Positions 16,247-24,005 of a DNA stretch of 29,986 bases are shown in pieces. Under the pieces are notes generated by a model. The model was given only the letters and a program-made list of their open reading frames with translations. It searched no databases and was not told the origin of the DNA. Each line of letters begins with the position of its first letter. Within the stretch, counting starts at the first letter, position 1. A program made the translations under genes and the position numbers. Source of the stretch: an uncultured Collinsella sp. (GTDB taxonomy: Bacteria; Actinomycetota; Coriobacteriia; Coriobacteriales; Coriobacteriaceae); assembly GCA_900554135.1 (NCBI GenBank), contig USFU01000005.1:1-29986 (forward strand). Direction: 5' to 3'.

Positions 16247-16384
16247 GTGCAGGAACGACATCTGTCCAACAATTCGTGCGAAACATAATGAAAAACCGTT
16301 TGATGTGAGTTAATATAAACAACGTCGTGAATCTGACTCCTGCCGCATGCACGACAGGGGTTAAACACAAAAAAGGAGTCAATT

Positions 16385-16648
16385 ATGGTTTCTGAGAAGG
16401 CTACCCTCGTCAATCCGCAGGGTCTTCACATGCGTCCGGCCGGCCTCTTCGCCTCCACCATGGGCAAGTACGCCTGCGACGTGACTGTCGTCACCCCCGA
16501 GAAGGAGGTCAACGGTAAGTCCCCGATGGCCCTCATGGCTGCTGGTATCCCCTGTGGCACCGAGGTTGAGGTTAAGTGCGACGGCGCTGACGAGGCCGAG
16601 GCTCTGGCTGCTGCCATCGAGCTCATCAAGAGCGGTCTTGGCGAGTAG
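16385..16648 (+). CDS. ptsH: Phosphocarrier protein HPr
   Basis: HPr passes phosphate from Enzyme I to EIIA domains. The 87-residue protein has NPQGLHMRPAG with phospho-His15 and Arg17, and VNGKSPMALMAAG with Ser46, the site used by HPr kinase in Gram-positive carbon catabolite control. No HPr kinase gene is in this window. A strong AAAAGGAG (16371-16378) lies 6 nt before the ATG. It is followed after 133 nt by ptsI, with a hairpin between them. Confidence 0.97.
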   Translation: MVSEKATLVNPQGLHMRPAGLFASTMGKYACDVTVVTPEKEVNGKSPMALMAAGIPCGTEVEVKCDGADEAEALAAAIELIKSGLGE

Positions 16649-16693
16649 AACTCAAACGGGTCGCATGTTGAACAATTAAGTTCATACTTGGGG

Positions 16694-16728
16694 GCGCAGT
16701 GACCTGTATCAAGGTAGCTGCGCTCTTT
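16694..16728 (+). terminator. Hairpin with short T-run between ptsH and ptsI
   Basis: GCGCAG (16694-16699) pairs with CTGCGC (16718-16723), and inside it ACCT (16702-16705) pairs with AGGT (16712-16715) around GTATCA. TCTTTT follows. It may partly terminate transcription so that HPr is made in excess over Enzyme I. Confidence 0.5.
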
Positions 16729-16781
16729 TGTCATGGATATGGCAAAACGCTTTATCACATGACACGGAGAGAGGAATGGGA

Positions 16782-18485
16782 ATGTATCAGGGAGTCAACG
16801 CATCCGAGGGCATCGGTATCGGCACCGTCATGGTCGCCGTCGATCCCGACTTGACGTTTGAGCCGCACGAGGTCGCCGATTCGGCAGCCGAGAAGGAGCG
16901 CTATCAGGCCGCTCTTTCGGTCTTCTGCGAGAAGACTCAGGCTCAGGCCGACCACATGAAGGAGACGGTGGGCGAGGCCGAGGCCGAGATCATGAGCGGA
17001 CACATCGTCCTGGCTCAGGATCCGGGCATGACCGACGCCATCAACGCCGCCATTGACGGTGGCACCTGCGCCGAGCAGGCACTCATGGACACCTCGACCA
17101 TGTTCGAGAACATGTTCCTGTCCATGGACGACGAGATGTTCCGTCTGCGCGCGGCCGACATCGCCGACATCCGCACCGGCATTCTGGCCGAGCTGCTGCA
17201 CGTGGAGGTCGTCGACCTCTCCGTCCTGCCCGAGAACACCGTCGTTGTCGTGCATGACCTTACGCCGTCCATGACCGCCACGATCGACAAGGCTCACGTT
17301 GCCGGCATCGTCACCGAGACCGGTGGCCGTACGTCGCACTCCGCGATCATCGCCCGTGCCCTCGAGATCCCGGCCGTCCTTTCGGTTTCCAACAGCTGCA
17401 CTGCGCTTCGCAACGGCATGACCGTCATCGTCGACGGCGGCAAGGGCATCGTTGAGGCCGATCCCGACGAGGAGACGCTTGCCGCCTACACCGCCAAGGC
17501 CGAGGCCTTCGCTGCCGAGAAGGCAGCCCTCGAGGCCTTCCGCGGCAAGCCTTCTGTGACTGCCGACGGCATCAAGAAGATCATCGCCTGCAACATCGGT
17601 AACCCCGATGACGTTCCCAACGCGCTCGATCACGACGCCGAGGCCATCGGTCTGTTCCGCTCCGAGTTCCTGTTCATGGACTCTGCCGAGCTTCCTTCCG
17701 AGGAGGAGCAGTTCAACGCTTACCGCAAGGTCGCCAGTGCACTCAAGGGCGCTCCTGTCATCATCCGTACGCTCGACGTGGGTGGCGACAAGGAGATCCC
17801 GTACCTGCACATGGTCAAGGAAGAGAACCCCTTCATGGGCTTCCGCGCCGTGCGCTACTGCCTGGCCAACCCCGATCAGTACAAGGTCCAGCTGCGCGCC
17901 CTGCTGCGTGCCAGCGCCTTTGGCGACGTCAAGATCATGATTCCGCTCGTCACCTGCGTCGAGGAGGTCTTGGCCGTCAAGGAGCTCGTCGAGGAGTGCA
18001 AGGCCGAGCTGACCGAAGAGGGTCGCAAGTTCAACGAGAACATCGAGGTCGGCATCATGGTCGAGACGCCTGCTGCGTCGCTGCTCGCTGACCGCCTGGC
18101 CGAGGTCGCCGACTTCTTCTCCATCGGCACCAACGACCTGATCGGCTACACCATGTGCGCCGACCGTGGTAACGACACCATTTCCAACCTGTACCAGGTG
18201 TACTATCCCGCCGTGCTCCGCTCGCTCAAGAACATCATCGAGAGCGGCGTGAAGGCCGGCATCATGGTCGGTATGTGCGGCGAGGCCGCTGCCGATCCGC
18301 TGCTCGAGCCGCTGCTGATCAGCTGGGGCCTGGAGGAGTTCTCGATGAGCGCTCCGTCCATCCTGCGCGCCCGCAAGACCATCAGCCAGTGGACCAAGGC
18401 CGAGTGCGACGAGCTCGCCGAGAAGGCGCTCGCCTGCAACACCGCCGCCGAGGTCAAGGCGCTGCTCGAGTCTGCAGCTCGCTAA
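16782..18485 (+). CDS. ptsI: PTS Enzyme I (phosphoenolpyruvate-protein phosphotransferase)
   Basis: Enzyme I takes phosphate from PEP and gives it to HPr in the cytoplasm. The 567-residue protein has normal length. The N-terminal part carries phospho-His186 in GGRTSHSAIIARALEIP. The C-terminal PEP-binding barrel shows LFRSEFLFM, LDVGGDKEIPYL, IGTNDLIGYTMCADR and the catalytic Cys in GMCGEAA. I chose ATG 16782 (MYQGVNASEGIGIG) because GGAGAGAGG (16766-16774) is 7 nt upstream and it fits family N-termini; ATG 16776 is only two codons upstream and remains possible. A kinase gene of the PfkB family follows after 74 nt. Confidence 0.97.
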   Translation: MYQGVNASEGIGIGTVMVAVDPDLTFEPHEVADSAAEKERYQAALSVFCEKTQAQADHMKETVGEAEAEIMSGHIVLAQDPGMTDAINAAIDGGTCAEQALMDTSTMFENMFLSMDDEMFRLRAADIADIRTGILAELLHVEVVDLSVLPENTVVVVHDLTPSMTATIDKAHVAGIVTETGGRTSHSAIIARALEIPAVLSVSNSCTALRNGMTVIVDGGKGIVEADPDEETLAAYTAKAEAFAAEKAALEAFRGKPSVTADGIKKIIACNIGNPDDVPNALDHDAEAIGLFRSEFLFMDSAELPSEEEQFNAYRKVASALKGAPVIIRTLDVGGDKEIPYLHMVKEENPFMGFRAVRYCLANPDQYKVQLRALLRASAFGDVKIMIPLVTCVEEVLAVKELVEECKAELTEEGRKFNENIEVGIMVETPAASLLADRLAEVADFFSIGTNDLIGYTMCADRGNDTISNLYQVYYPAVLRSLKNIIESGVKAGIMVGMCGEAAADPLLEPLLISWGLEEFSMSAPSILRARKTISQWTKAECDELAEKALACNTAAEVKALLESAAR

Positions 18486-18502
18486 TTTGGTATCAGAGGT
18501 AA

Positions 18503-18532
18503 CCGCGTGGTTGGAATGGGCCGGCCACGCGG
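18503..18532 (+). other. Intercistronic hairpin between ptsI and the first pfkB-type gene
   Basis: CCGCGTGG (18503-18510) and CCACGCGG (18525-18532) form a perfect 8-bp stem with a 14-nt loop. No T-run follows, so it is more likely a transcript stabiliser or processing site than a terminator. Confidence 0.45.
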
Positions 18533-18559
18533 CCCTCACATATACAGGGGGTACTGTAA

Positions 18560-19492
18560 ATGTTCTACACGCTAACCGCTAATCCGGCTGTCGACATGAC
18601 GGTTTCGAGCTCTCCGCTCGAGCCCGACGAGAACGTCCGCACCGGCTCGGCCAGCTACACGGCCAACGGCAAGGGCCTCGACGTGTCCTTCGCCTTTAAG
18701 AAGATGGGCGTCGACACCGTCGCGCTCGGCTTCTTTGCCGGCTTCACGGGCAAGTTCATTGTCGAGGAGGTCATGAACCTGGGTTGCCTGTGCCGCCCGG
18801 TCTGGACCGACGGCATCACGCGTATCAACACCTACGTCAACGATGGCCAGCACGAGTACGGCATCCTGAACCCCGGCGCCCCGATCACGCCGGAGCACCA
18901 GAAGGAGCTCTACAACATCCTGGACACCGCGGGCGACCTTGAGTGCCTGATCGTCTCTGGTTCCGTGCCTCCCAAAGCTACGTCCGACTTCCTGGCTCAG
19001 GTCATGGAGCACGCTCAGGCCCGTGGCGCCGACGTCGTCCTGGACCTGTCCTCCGACAAGCTCAAGGAGCTTGCTCACAAGAAGCCGCTGCTCATCAAGC
19101 CGAACCATCACGAGATGAAGGCCATCTTCGGCGTGCCGGTCGACACCGACGACGAGGTCCGCGTTGCCATGAAGCTCGCCCACGAGGCTGGCGTTCAGAA
19201 CGTGCTGCTCACCCGTGGCAGCCGCGGCGACGCCTACTTCTCCAACGGCGAGGACATCTGGTACGCCAAGCGTGAGTTCAACATCAAGCTGGTCTCTTCC
19301 GTCTGCGCCGGCGACTGCACCCTCGCTGCGTTCCTGCACAAGTGGTACAGGGATCGCGACAATGTCGAGGAGGCCATGAAGCTCGCCATGGCCACCGGTG
19401 CCAACGTTGCCGAGTCCGTGGGCATTGGCGACTTCGGTCACGTTGACGAGTACAGCAAGCGCGTTGCTGTCCGTAAGCTCGATCGCAAGTAA
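18560..19492 (+). CDS. PfkB-family hexose-phosphate kinase, paralogue 1
   Basis: This 310-residue kinase belongs to the 1-phosphofructokinase/tagatose-6-phosphate kinase branch of the PfkB (ribokinase-like) family. It has YTLTANPAVDM at the N-terminus, the sugar-binding NGKGLD at 36-41, LIVSGSVPP, and the nucleotide and catalytic region CAGDC at 249-253 with catalytic Asp252. Two sites differ from the common form: Asp41 where most members have Asn (GGKGxN), and Cys249 where GAGD has Gly. Paralogue 2 keeps Asn41. It is 74 nt after ptsI and probably in the same transcript. Phosphorylation of fructose-1-phosphate is likely, but the altered pocket may mean another substrate or reduced activity. 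Confidence 0.85.
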   Translation: MFYTLTANPAVDMTVSSSPLEPDENVRTGSASYTANGKGLDVSFAFKKMGVDTVALGFFAGFTGKFIVEEVMNLGCLCRPVWTDGITRINTYVNDGQHEYGILNPGAPITPEHQKELYNILDTAGDLECLIVSGSVPPKATSDFLAQVMEHAQARGADVVLDLSSDKLKELAHKKPLLIKPNHHEMKAIFGVPVDTDDEVRVAMKLAHEAGVQNVLLTRGSRGDAYFSNGEDIWYAKREFNIKLVSSVCAGDCTLAAFLHKWYRDRDNVEEAMKLAMATGANVAESVGIGDFGHVDEYSKRVAVRKLDRK

Positions 19493-19519
19493 GCGAAAAG
19501 CGACAAATTTGTGCGCGTT

Positions 19520-19553
19520 CGGCGTCCCGGTTTTGATCGGGGCGCCGTTTTTT
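19520..19553 (+). terminator. Intrinsic terminator after paralogue 1 kinase
   Basis: CGGCGTCCCG (19520-19529) pairs with CGGGGCGCCG (19538-19547), one G-T pair included, around an 8-nt loop. TTTTTT follows. It separates the two kinase genes. Confidence 0.9.
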
Positions 19554-19636
19554 CGTGGGAAAAGTGAGATGAAACCGCCCTTCACCGCTTCCACACCGTT
19601 CGCCGAGTTGCTATAGCCTTTTGCCGAACCGTGGAA

Positions 19637-19668
19637 TATACTTTCATTAACACGTTGCTTCGTGAAAG
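19637..19668 (+). promoter_or_regulatory. Candidate -10 box and operator of the second kinase gene
   Basis: TATACT (19637-19642) is a good -10 box without an obvious -35. It overlaps CTTTCAT (19641-19647), which is followed after 13 nt by CGTGAAAG (19661-19668). The same two half-sites, 14 nt apart, occur at 13691-13719 before the PTS permease gene. The right half also overlaps the ribosome binding site GAAAGGA. Confidence 0.45.
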
Positions 19669-19676
19669 GAACATTC

Positions 19677-20609
19677 ATGATTTACACGCTCACTGCAAAT
19701 CCCGCTATTGACTACAACATCGCCTGCGACGGCCTGTCCGCCAATACCGTTACGCGCACCCGTAACGCGGTCTACACTCCCAACGGCAAGGGTCTCAACG
19801 TCTCGTTTACGCTCGATCACTACGGCGTCGACACCACGATCCTGGGCTTCTTCGCCGGCTTCTCGGGCGAGTTCATCGTCAAGGGCGCCGAGGCCCTTGG
19901 CGTGCCCGTCAAGCCCGTGTGGACTGACGGCATCACGCGTGTCAACGTGTTCCTCAACGCCGGTCCCGACACCGAGTACAACATGGTCAACGCCGGTGCT
20001 GCCATCAACGAGGCCAACGAGCAGGAGATGTTTGAGCTCATCGACTCGCTCGACGACATGACCTGTCTGGTCATCAGCGGCTCGCTGCCCCCCAATACCT
20101 CCGAGGGCTTCCTGGCCGAGGTCCTGCGCCGCGTGAAGGCGAAAGGCGCCGAGTTCGTGCTCGATATCTCGAGCCATCAGCTGGCTGACCTCATTGCCAT
20201 GGAGCCGTTGCTCATTAAGCCCAACGACGACGAGCTGCTCGACATCTTTGGCATCAAGGTGAGCGGTGGCGACGACGAGTCCGTCAAGCGCGCGATGGCC
20301 GAACTGCACGCCAAGGGCGCCAAGAATGTGCTGCTGACCCTCGGCGGCGCCGGCGCGTACTTCTCCAATGGCGAGCACATCTGGTTTGCCAACCGTACCT
20401 TTGAGGTCAAGCTGCTGTCGACGGTCTGCGCCGGCGACTCCTCGCTCGCTGCCTTCCTGTCCGTGTGGCACGATGCTCCCGAGCGCGTCGAGGACGCCCT
20501 GCGCCTTTCGATGGCCACCGGCGCCAACGTGGTCGAGTGCCCGGGTCTGGGCGATTTTGCCAAGGTGGATGAATACAAGAAGAACATCGAAGTTCGCCAG
20601 GTCTGCTAG
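19677..20609 (+). CDS. 1-phosphofructokinase-type PfkB-family kinase, paralogue 2
   Basis: This 310-residue enzyme is a close paralogue of the preceding kinase, the same length and alignable without major gaps. It should phosphorylate fructose-1-phosphate to fructose-1,6-bisphosphate. It shows YTLTANPAIDYN, NGKGLN at 36-41 with the conserved Asn41, LVISGSLPP, and CAGDSS from 251 with catalytic Asp254; Cys replaces the first Gly of GAGD as in paralogue 1. GAAAGGA (19664-19670) supports ATG 19677; GTG 19662 is in frame but would place the Shine-Dalgarno inside the gene. It has its own promoter region and terminator. This copy is the better candidate for the true fruK. Confidence 0.88.
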   Translation: MIYTLTANPAIDYNIACDGLSANTVTRTRNAVYTPNGKGLNVSFTLDHYGVDTTILGFFAGFSGEFIVKGAEALGVPVKPVWTDGITRVNVFLNAGPDTEYNMVNAGAAINEANEQEMFELIDSLDDMTCLVISGSLPPNTSEGFLAEVLRRVKAKGAEFVLDISSHQLADLIAMEPLLIKPNDDELLDIFGIKVSGGDDESVKRAMAELHAKGAKNVLLTLGGAGAYFSNGEHIWFANRTFEVKLLSTVCAGDSSLAAFLSVWHDAPERVEDALRLSMATGANVVECPGLGDFAKVDEYKKNIEVRQVC

Positions 20610-20631
20610 CCGTATCGAAAAACCGTTGCCG

Positions 20632-20668
20632 AACACCCGCTTTGGATCTCCGAGGCGGGTGTTTTTTT
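20632..20668 (+). terminator. Intrinsic terminator after paralogue 2 kinase
   Basis: AACACCCGC (20632-20640) pairs perfectly with GCGGGTGTT (20655-20663) around a 14-nt loop, followed by a run of T to 20668. It closes the sugar module before cca. Confidence 0.9.
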
Positions 20669-20805
20669 GCACGCTGAACGTATATGGCGTCTGCCGACTC
20701 GTTTTATCGAATCGACGACGCGATTGCGTGTGCGCTCTTTCTCGTTTCTTGTTAGACTTCTTGAGAACCATCGATTTACGCTCGAAAGTGCAGGAGGCTA
20801 TAGGC

Positions 20806-22200
20806 ATGTGTAATGTTTCGCTCAACGGTGCGCAGCCGACCGATGCCTCCATCCGTGTCCTGCGTGCGCTTGAGGCAGCCGGTCTTGAGGCTTGGTATGT
20901 AGGCGGTTGGGTACGTGATGCCCTGATGGGGTGTCCCAGCCACGATGTTGACATGTGTTGCAGCGGCCTGTGGCAGGAGTCCAAAGCGGCGCTCGAGGCG
21001 GCTGATATTGCCGTGATTGAGTCGGGCATTAAATTTGGCGGCATCACGGCCATTTGCGATGGCGAGCGCATTGAGGTCACCACCTACCGCCTGGACGGCT
21101 TTTACACCGATGGTCGCCATCCCCAGAGTGTGGAGCGCGCGGCGTCGCTTGAGGACGATCTGGCGCGTCGCGACTTTACCGTTAACGCTATGGCCTGGCA
21201 TCCCGAGCGCGGTCTTGTCGACCGCTACGATGGCCAGGGCGACCTGGAGCGCAAGCTCATCCGCGCCGTAGGAGATCCCAAGCGTCGTTTTAACGAGGAC
21301 GCGCTTCGCATGCTGCGCGCGGTACGTTTTGCCTGCCGTCTGGATTTTATGATCGAGCCTAAGACCAAACAGGCGCTTGCCGAGTGCGCGCCGTTGCTCG
21401 ATGCCGTGGCACGCGAGCGCGTGGGTATTGAGCTTGAGGGCATCCTTTCGACCGGCCACGGGGGAGACGCGATGCTGCGCTATCCCGAGCTTGTTTGCGC
21501 CGCCGTGCCCGAGCTCGCGCCCGCTCGCGGGTTTGACCAGCGCAGCGTCTACCATGCGTTTAACGTCTACGAACATATTGCCCGCGTGCTGACGGTGGCA
21601 GGGGAGCTGGCGCTGTGCGATGGCGTCTCGCCCTCGTCGAGTCTTATGTGGGCGGCGTTTTTGCACGACGTTTCCAAGCCCGATTGCTTTACGGTCGACC
21701 ACGCCGGCAGTGGACACTTCTACGGTCATCCCGAACTCGGCGCCAAGAAGGCGCGTGTCATCATGGATCGCCTGGCGCTCTCGCACGATTTGGTGCGCGA
21801 TGTGTGCCTGCTGATCAAATACCATGACAAGCCGCTGCGCCCCGAGCGCTCTTGCCTGCTCAATATGATGCGCGCGCTCTCTGGCGAGGGCATCGATACG
21901 CCGCGTCTGATGGACGAGCTCATGGACCTTAAGCGTGCCGACACACTCGGCAAGGCACCTTCGTGTTTTTATTACGTCGAGACGATCGAGGAGATGCGCG
22001 CGCTGGCTCACGAGCTGCTTGCGGCGGGGGAGCCCTATACGCTTAAGATGCTTGCCATCAATGGCGGCGACTTGATTCGCGCCGGCGTCAAGCCCGGGCC
22101 GGAACTGGGACAGCTGCTCAACGCCGCCCTCGACGCTGTGATCGAGGACAATGTCCCCAACGAACGCGAAGCCCTCCTGACTCACCTGCACCTTGGATAA
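20806..22200 (+). CDS. cca: CCA-adding tRNA nucleotidyltransferase
   Basis: This class II enzyme adds or repairs the 3' CCA end of tRNAs. The 464-residue protein has the nucleotidyltransferase head with YVGGWVRDALMG (31-42), catalytic Asp47 and Asp49 in HDVDM, RRDFTVNAMA, and the nucleotide-selection neck with DPKRRFNEDALRMLRAVRF. An HD domain follows with His287-Asp288 in AAFLHDVSKP and later GHPELGAKKAR. HD domains in this family can act as phosphatases or phosphodiesterases. ATG 20806 has AGGAGG (20792-20797) 8 nt upstream; the open frame runs upstream to 20368 but that part overlaps the kinase gene. A tRNA gene with encoded CCA lies just downstream. Confidence 0.93.
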   Translation: MCNVSLNGAQPTDASIRVLRALEAAGLEAWYVGGWVRDALMGCPSHDVDMCCSGLWQESKAALEAADIAVIESGIKFGGITAICDGERIEVTTYRLDGFYTDGRHPQSVERAASLEDDLARRDFTVNAMAWHPERGLVDRYDGQGDLERKLIRAVGDPKRRFNEDALRMLRAVRFACRLDFMIEPKTKQALAECAPLLDAVARERVGIELEGILSTGHGGDAMLRYPELVCAAVPELAPARGFDQRSVYHAFNVYEHIARVLTVAGELALCDGVSPSSSLMWAAFLHDVSKPDCFTVDHAGSGHFYGHPELGAKKARVIMDRLALSHDLVRDVCLLIKYHDKPLRPERSCLLNMMRALSGEGIDTPRLMDELMDLKRADTLGKAPSCFYYVETIEEMRALAHELLAAGEPYTLKMLAINGGDLIRAGVKPGPELGQLLNAALDAVIEDNVPNEREALLTHLHLG

Positions 22201-22291
22201 TCATCCTTCGGTCCCGTCCCAAATGAGCTACCTATTTGACCTGCGTGTTCCATAACCTGCCGACAAAATTCGGGCAATTTGGAATTTCTTC

Positions 22292-22320
22292 TTGCGCTCG
22301 CGTTTTTTGTCCCGTAATAT
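22292..22320 (+). promoter_or_regulatory. Promoter of the tRNA-Glu gene
   Basis: TTGCGC (22292-22297) and TAATAT (22315-22320) are spaced by exactly 17 nt. The expected start near 22327 lies 28 nt before the mature tRNA. Confidence 0.7.
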
Positions 22321-22354
22321 ATTTCCTCGCAGCACGGCAGTGCAGATGTCATGT

Positions 22355-22431
22355 GGCCCGTTCGTCTAGCGGTTTAGGACGCCGCCCTCTCAAGGCGGAG
22401 ATCACCAGTTCGAATCTGGTACGGGCTACCA
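22355..22431 (+). tRNA. tRNA-Glu, anticodon CTC
   Basis: The 77-nt gene folds as a standard cloverleaf. The acceptor stem GGCCCGT pairs with ACGGGCT (terminal G-U as common in tRNA-Glu). The anticodon stem CCGCC/GGCGG holds the loop CTCTCAA with anticodon CTC, reading GAG. The T arm is ACCAG-TTCGAAT-CTGGT, and CCA is encoded. The D loop contains AGCGGTTTAGG. Confidence 0.97.
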
Positions 22432-22441
22432 TGAATCTGAG

Positions 22442-22474
22442 ACCCGGACTTCCCAAGGAAGTCCGGGTTTTTTA
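22442..22474 (+). terminator. Intrinsic terminator after tRNA-Glu
   Basis: ACCCGGACTTCC (22442-22453) pairs perfectly with GGAAGTCCGGGT (22457-22468) around CAA, followed by TTTTT. The tRNA is thus a single-gene transcript. Confidence 0.93.
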
Positions 22475-22543
22475 TTTCCAAGCAAACCATCTGCAATTCC
22501 GATTTGGCCCAGAGCTTTACGTTCTGCTTGTGGCCCATGCGGG

Positions 22544-22549
22544 TACAAT
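22544..22549 (+). promoter_or_regulatory. Possible -10 box of the YbhN-like gene
   Basis: TACAAT lies 34 nt before the start codon and after the tRNA terminator. The -35 region (TTCTGC at 16 nt spacing) is weak. Confidence 0.4.
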
Positions 22550-22582
22550 ATGCAAGATATTTGGACGGTCAGAAGGAGCCTC

Positions 22583-23887
22583 ATGAAGGAGTCCTCTCAG
22601 CATACATCTAAGCCCCAGGTCGAGGTTGAGGCCTCGGGCGGCGATGACAACAAGGGTGCACGTCGCGGTGCCATTTTTATCGGCGTCGTGCTGGTTGGCT
22701 ATATCGTTTATCTGATTGCGACCGGTCAGATGGGACAGTTCTGGGCTGCCATGTCGAGCGTCCAAGCGCCGTGGCTCGTTGCTGCATGCTTTTGCATGTT
22801 CCTGTACCTGTTCTTTGGCATCGTTGCCTATGCAATCGCCGTCTGGCTCGATCCCAATTCGCCCGTCGGCATTCGCGACCTGATCTCGGTCGAGGCGAGC
22901 GGTATCTTCTTTGGTAACCTGACGCCCATGATGATGGGCTCCACGCCTGCCCAGATCTACCGCCTGACCAAGGCGGGCCAAAACGTTGGCGAGGCCGGTG
23001 CCACGCAGTTCACGCGCTTCATCGTGTATCAGTTTGGCCTCGTTGCCTGGGGCGCCATTCTGCTGCTTGCCCGCATGCCGTTTTTCGCCGAGCGCTACGG
23101 CGACATGACGCTGCTGTGCGTCTTTAGCTTTGGCGGTCACTGCTGCATTCTGCTCGGCATCTTTGCCGTCGCGCTCATGCCCAAGACCGTCACGCGCGTC
23201 GCGCACTGCATCATCAATTGGCTCGAGCGAATGGGCGTCTCGGCCACCAAGATCGAGGGCTGGCGTACGTTTGTCGACGGCGAAATCTACTCGTTCTCCG
23301 AGAAGTTCAAGCTTTCGGCCGGTCACTTTTCGTCCATGCTGCTCACGGTGGTCATCACCATGTTGCAGCTGGCGTTTTTCTACCTCGTGCCGTATTTCCT
23401 GATGCTTGCCTTTGGCCACCACGAAGTCGACTTTTTCTCGGTCATGGCTGCGAGCGCCTTTGTTCAACTCCTGAGCTCTGCTGTTCCCCTGCCCGGTGGC
23501 ACCGGCGGTGCAGAGGGTGGCTTCGCGCTGTTCCTGGGTCATTTCTTTGGATCGGCGTCGACCGCCGGTTATCTGCTGTGGCGCCTCATTACGTTTATCG
23601 CGCCGACTATTTTGGCCGCGCCCCTGCTGGGCCTTAAGAGCGCTCACAACGAGAGTATCCATGCACGTTGGGATCGCGTGATGCGCAAGCTCGGACGAAC
23701 GCCTCAGACGTCCTCTAAGCCTGCAAAGCCCCATCCCGTGCATGCGGTTACCGTGGATCCCAATCAGCATGCTCAGAAAGCTTCTGGAGCCGCCAAACCG
23801 GCGCATAAGGCCTATGTGCGCCAGACGGGTGACGGCATCCGTGTGTCCCCGGCTGCTTTGAACAAAAAGAAACACCCTAAGGCGTAA
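22583..23887 (+). CDS. Lysylphosphatidylglycerol synthase TM-region (YbhN/UPF0104) family membrane protein
   Basis: This 434-residue integral membrane protein belongs to the flippase-like UPF0104 family. It has a polar N-terminus (1-28), about eight membrane helices between 30 and 365, the conserved NLTPMMMGSTPAQIYRL after the third helix and PLPGGTGGAEGGFALF near the seventh. There is no C-terminal aminoacyl-transferase domain, so it is not a full MprF. The last 70 residues form a basic Lys- and Pro-rich cytoplasmic tail. Family members are linked to lipid or glycolipid handling in the membrane; the substrate here is unknown. AGAAGGAG is 4 nt before the chosen ATG; an in-frame ATG at 22550 lies within the promoter region. 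Confidence 0.85.
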   Translation: MKESSQHTSKPQVEVEASGGDDNKGARRGAIFIGVVLVGYIVYLIATGQMGQFWAAMSSVQAPWLVAACFCMFLYLFFGIVAYAIAVWLDPNSPVGIRDLISVEASGIFFGNLTPMMMGSTPAQIYRLTKAGQNVGEAGATQFTRFIVYQFGLVAWGAILLLARMPFFAERYGDMTLLCVFSFGGHCCILLGIFAVALMPKTVTRVAHCIINWLERMGVSATKIEGWRTFVDGEIYSFSEKFKLSAGHFSSMLLTVVITMLQLAFFYLVPYFLMLAFGHHEVDFFSVMAASAFVQLLSSAVPLPGGTGGAEGGFALFLGHFFGSASTAGYLLWRLITFIAPTILAAPLLGLKSAHNESIHARWDRVMRKLGRTPQTSSKPAKPHPVHAVTVDPNQHAQKASGAAKPAHKAYVRQTGDGIRVSPAALNKKKHPKA

Positions 23888-24005
23888 TAGTTGGTCGTGC
23901 GTTCTTCATGTTGCCGGGCATTTTTGTGCCGGATGGGGGATAATCCTCTTACGTAGATTAACTCTCATCTGTTGATGAATGTTCGCATTCCGAAGGGACA
24001 CGTCC

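Larger units (their letters stand above)
15860..16384. other. 525-nt intergenic region before ptsH, rich in palindromes
   Basis: It holds a terminator for the permease gene (15895-15931), a 71-bp palindromic repeat (15943-16013), about 100 nt with no recognised feature, a 129-bp palindrome (16118-16246), and an AT-rich stretch with TAATATAAA (16311-16319) that may contain the ptsH -10 box. No gene with a ribosome binding site is visible on either strand. Confidence 0.7.

Noticed and set aside
15931..16413. 160-codon open frame on the minus strand
   Set aside because: It runs through the two palindromes and into ptsH, has no ribosome binding site and its amino acid content does not resemble a protein family.
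20368..20805. Upstream extension of the cca frame
   Set aside because: It overlaps the kinase gene and its terminator; ATG 20806 has an AGGAGG at good spacing and begins just before the expected fold.
22236..22586. 116-codon open frame across the tRNA
   Set aside because: It covers the tRNA-Glu gene and its terminator, which have full structural support.
23911..23935. Terminator after the YbhN-like gene from the GCCGGGCA and TGCCGG pair
   Set aside because: The two halves pair only with a bulge and there is no T-run after the stem.
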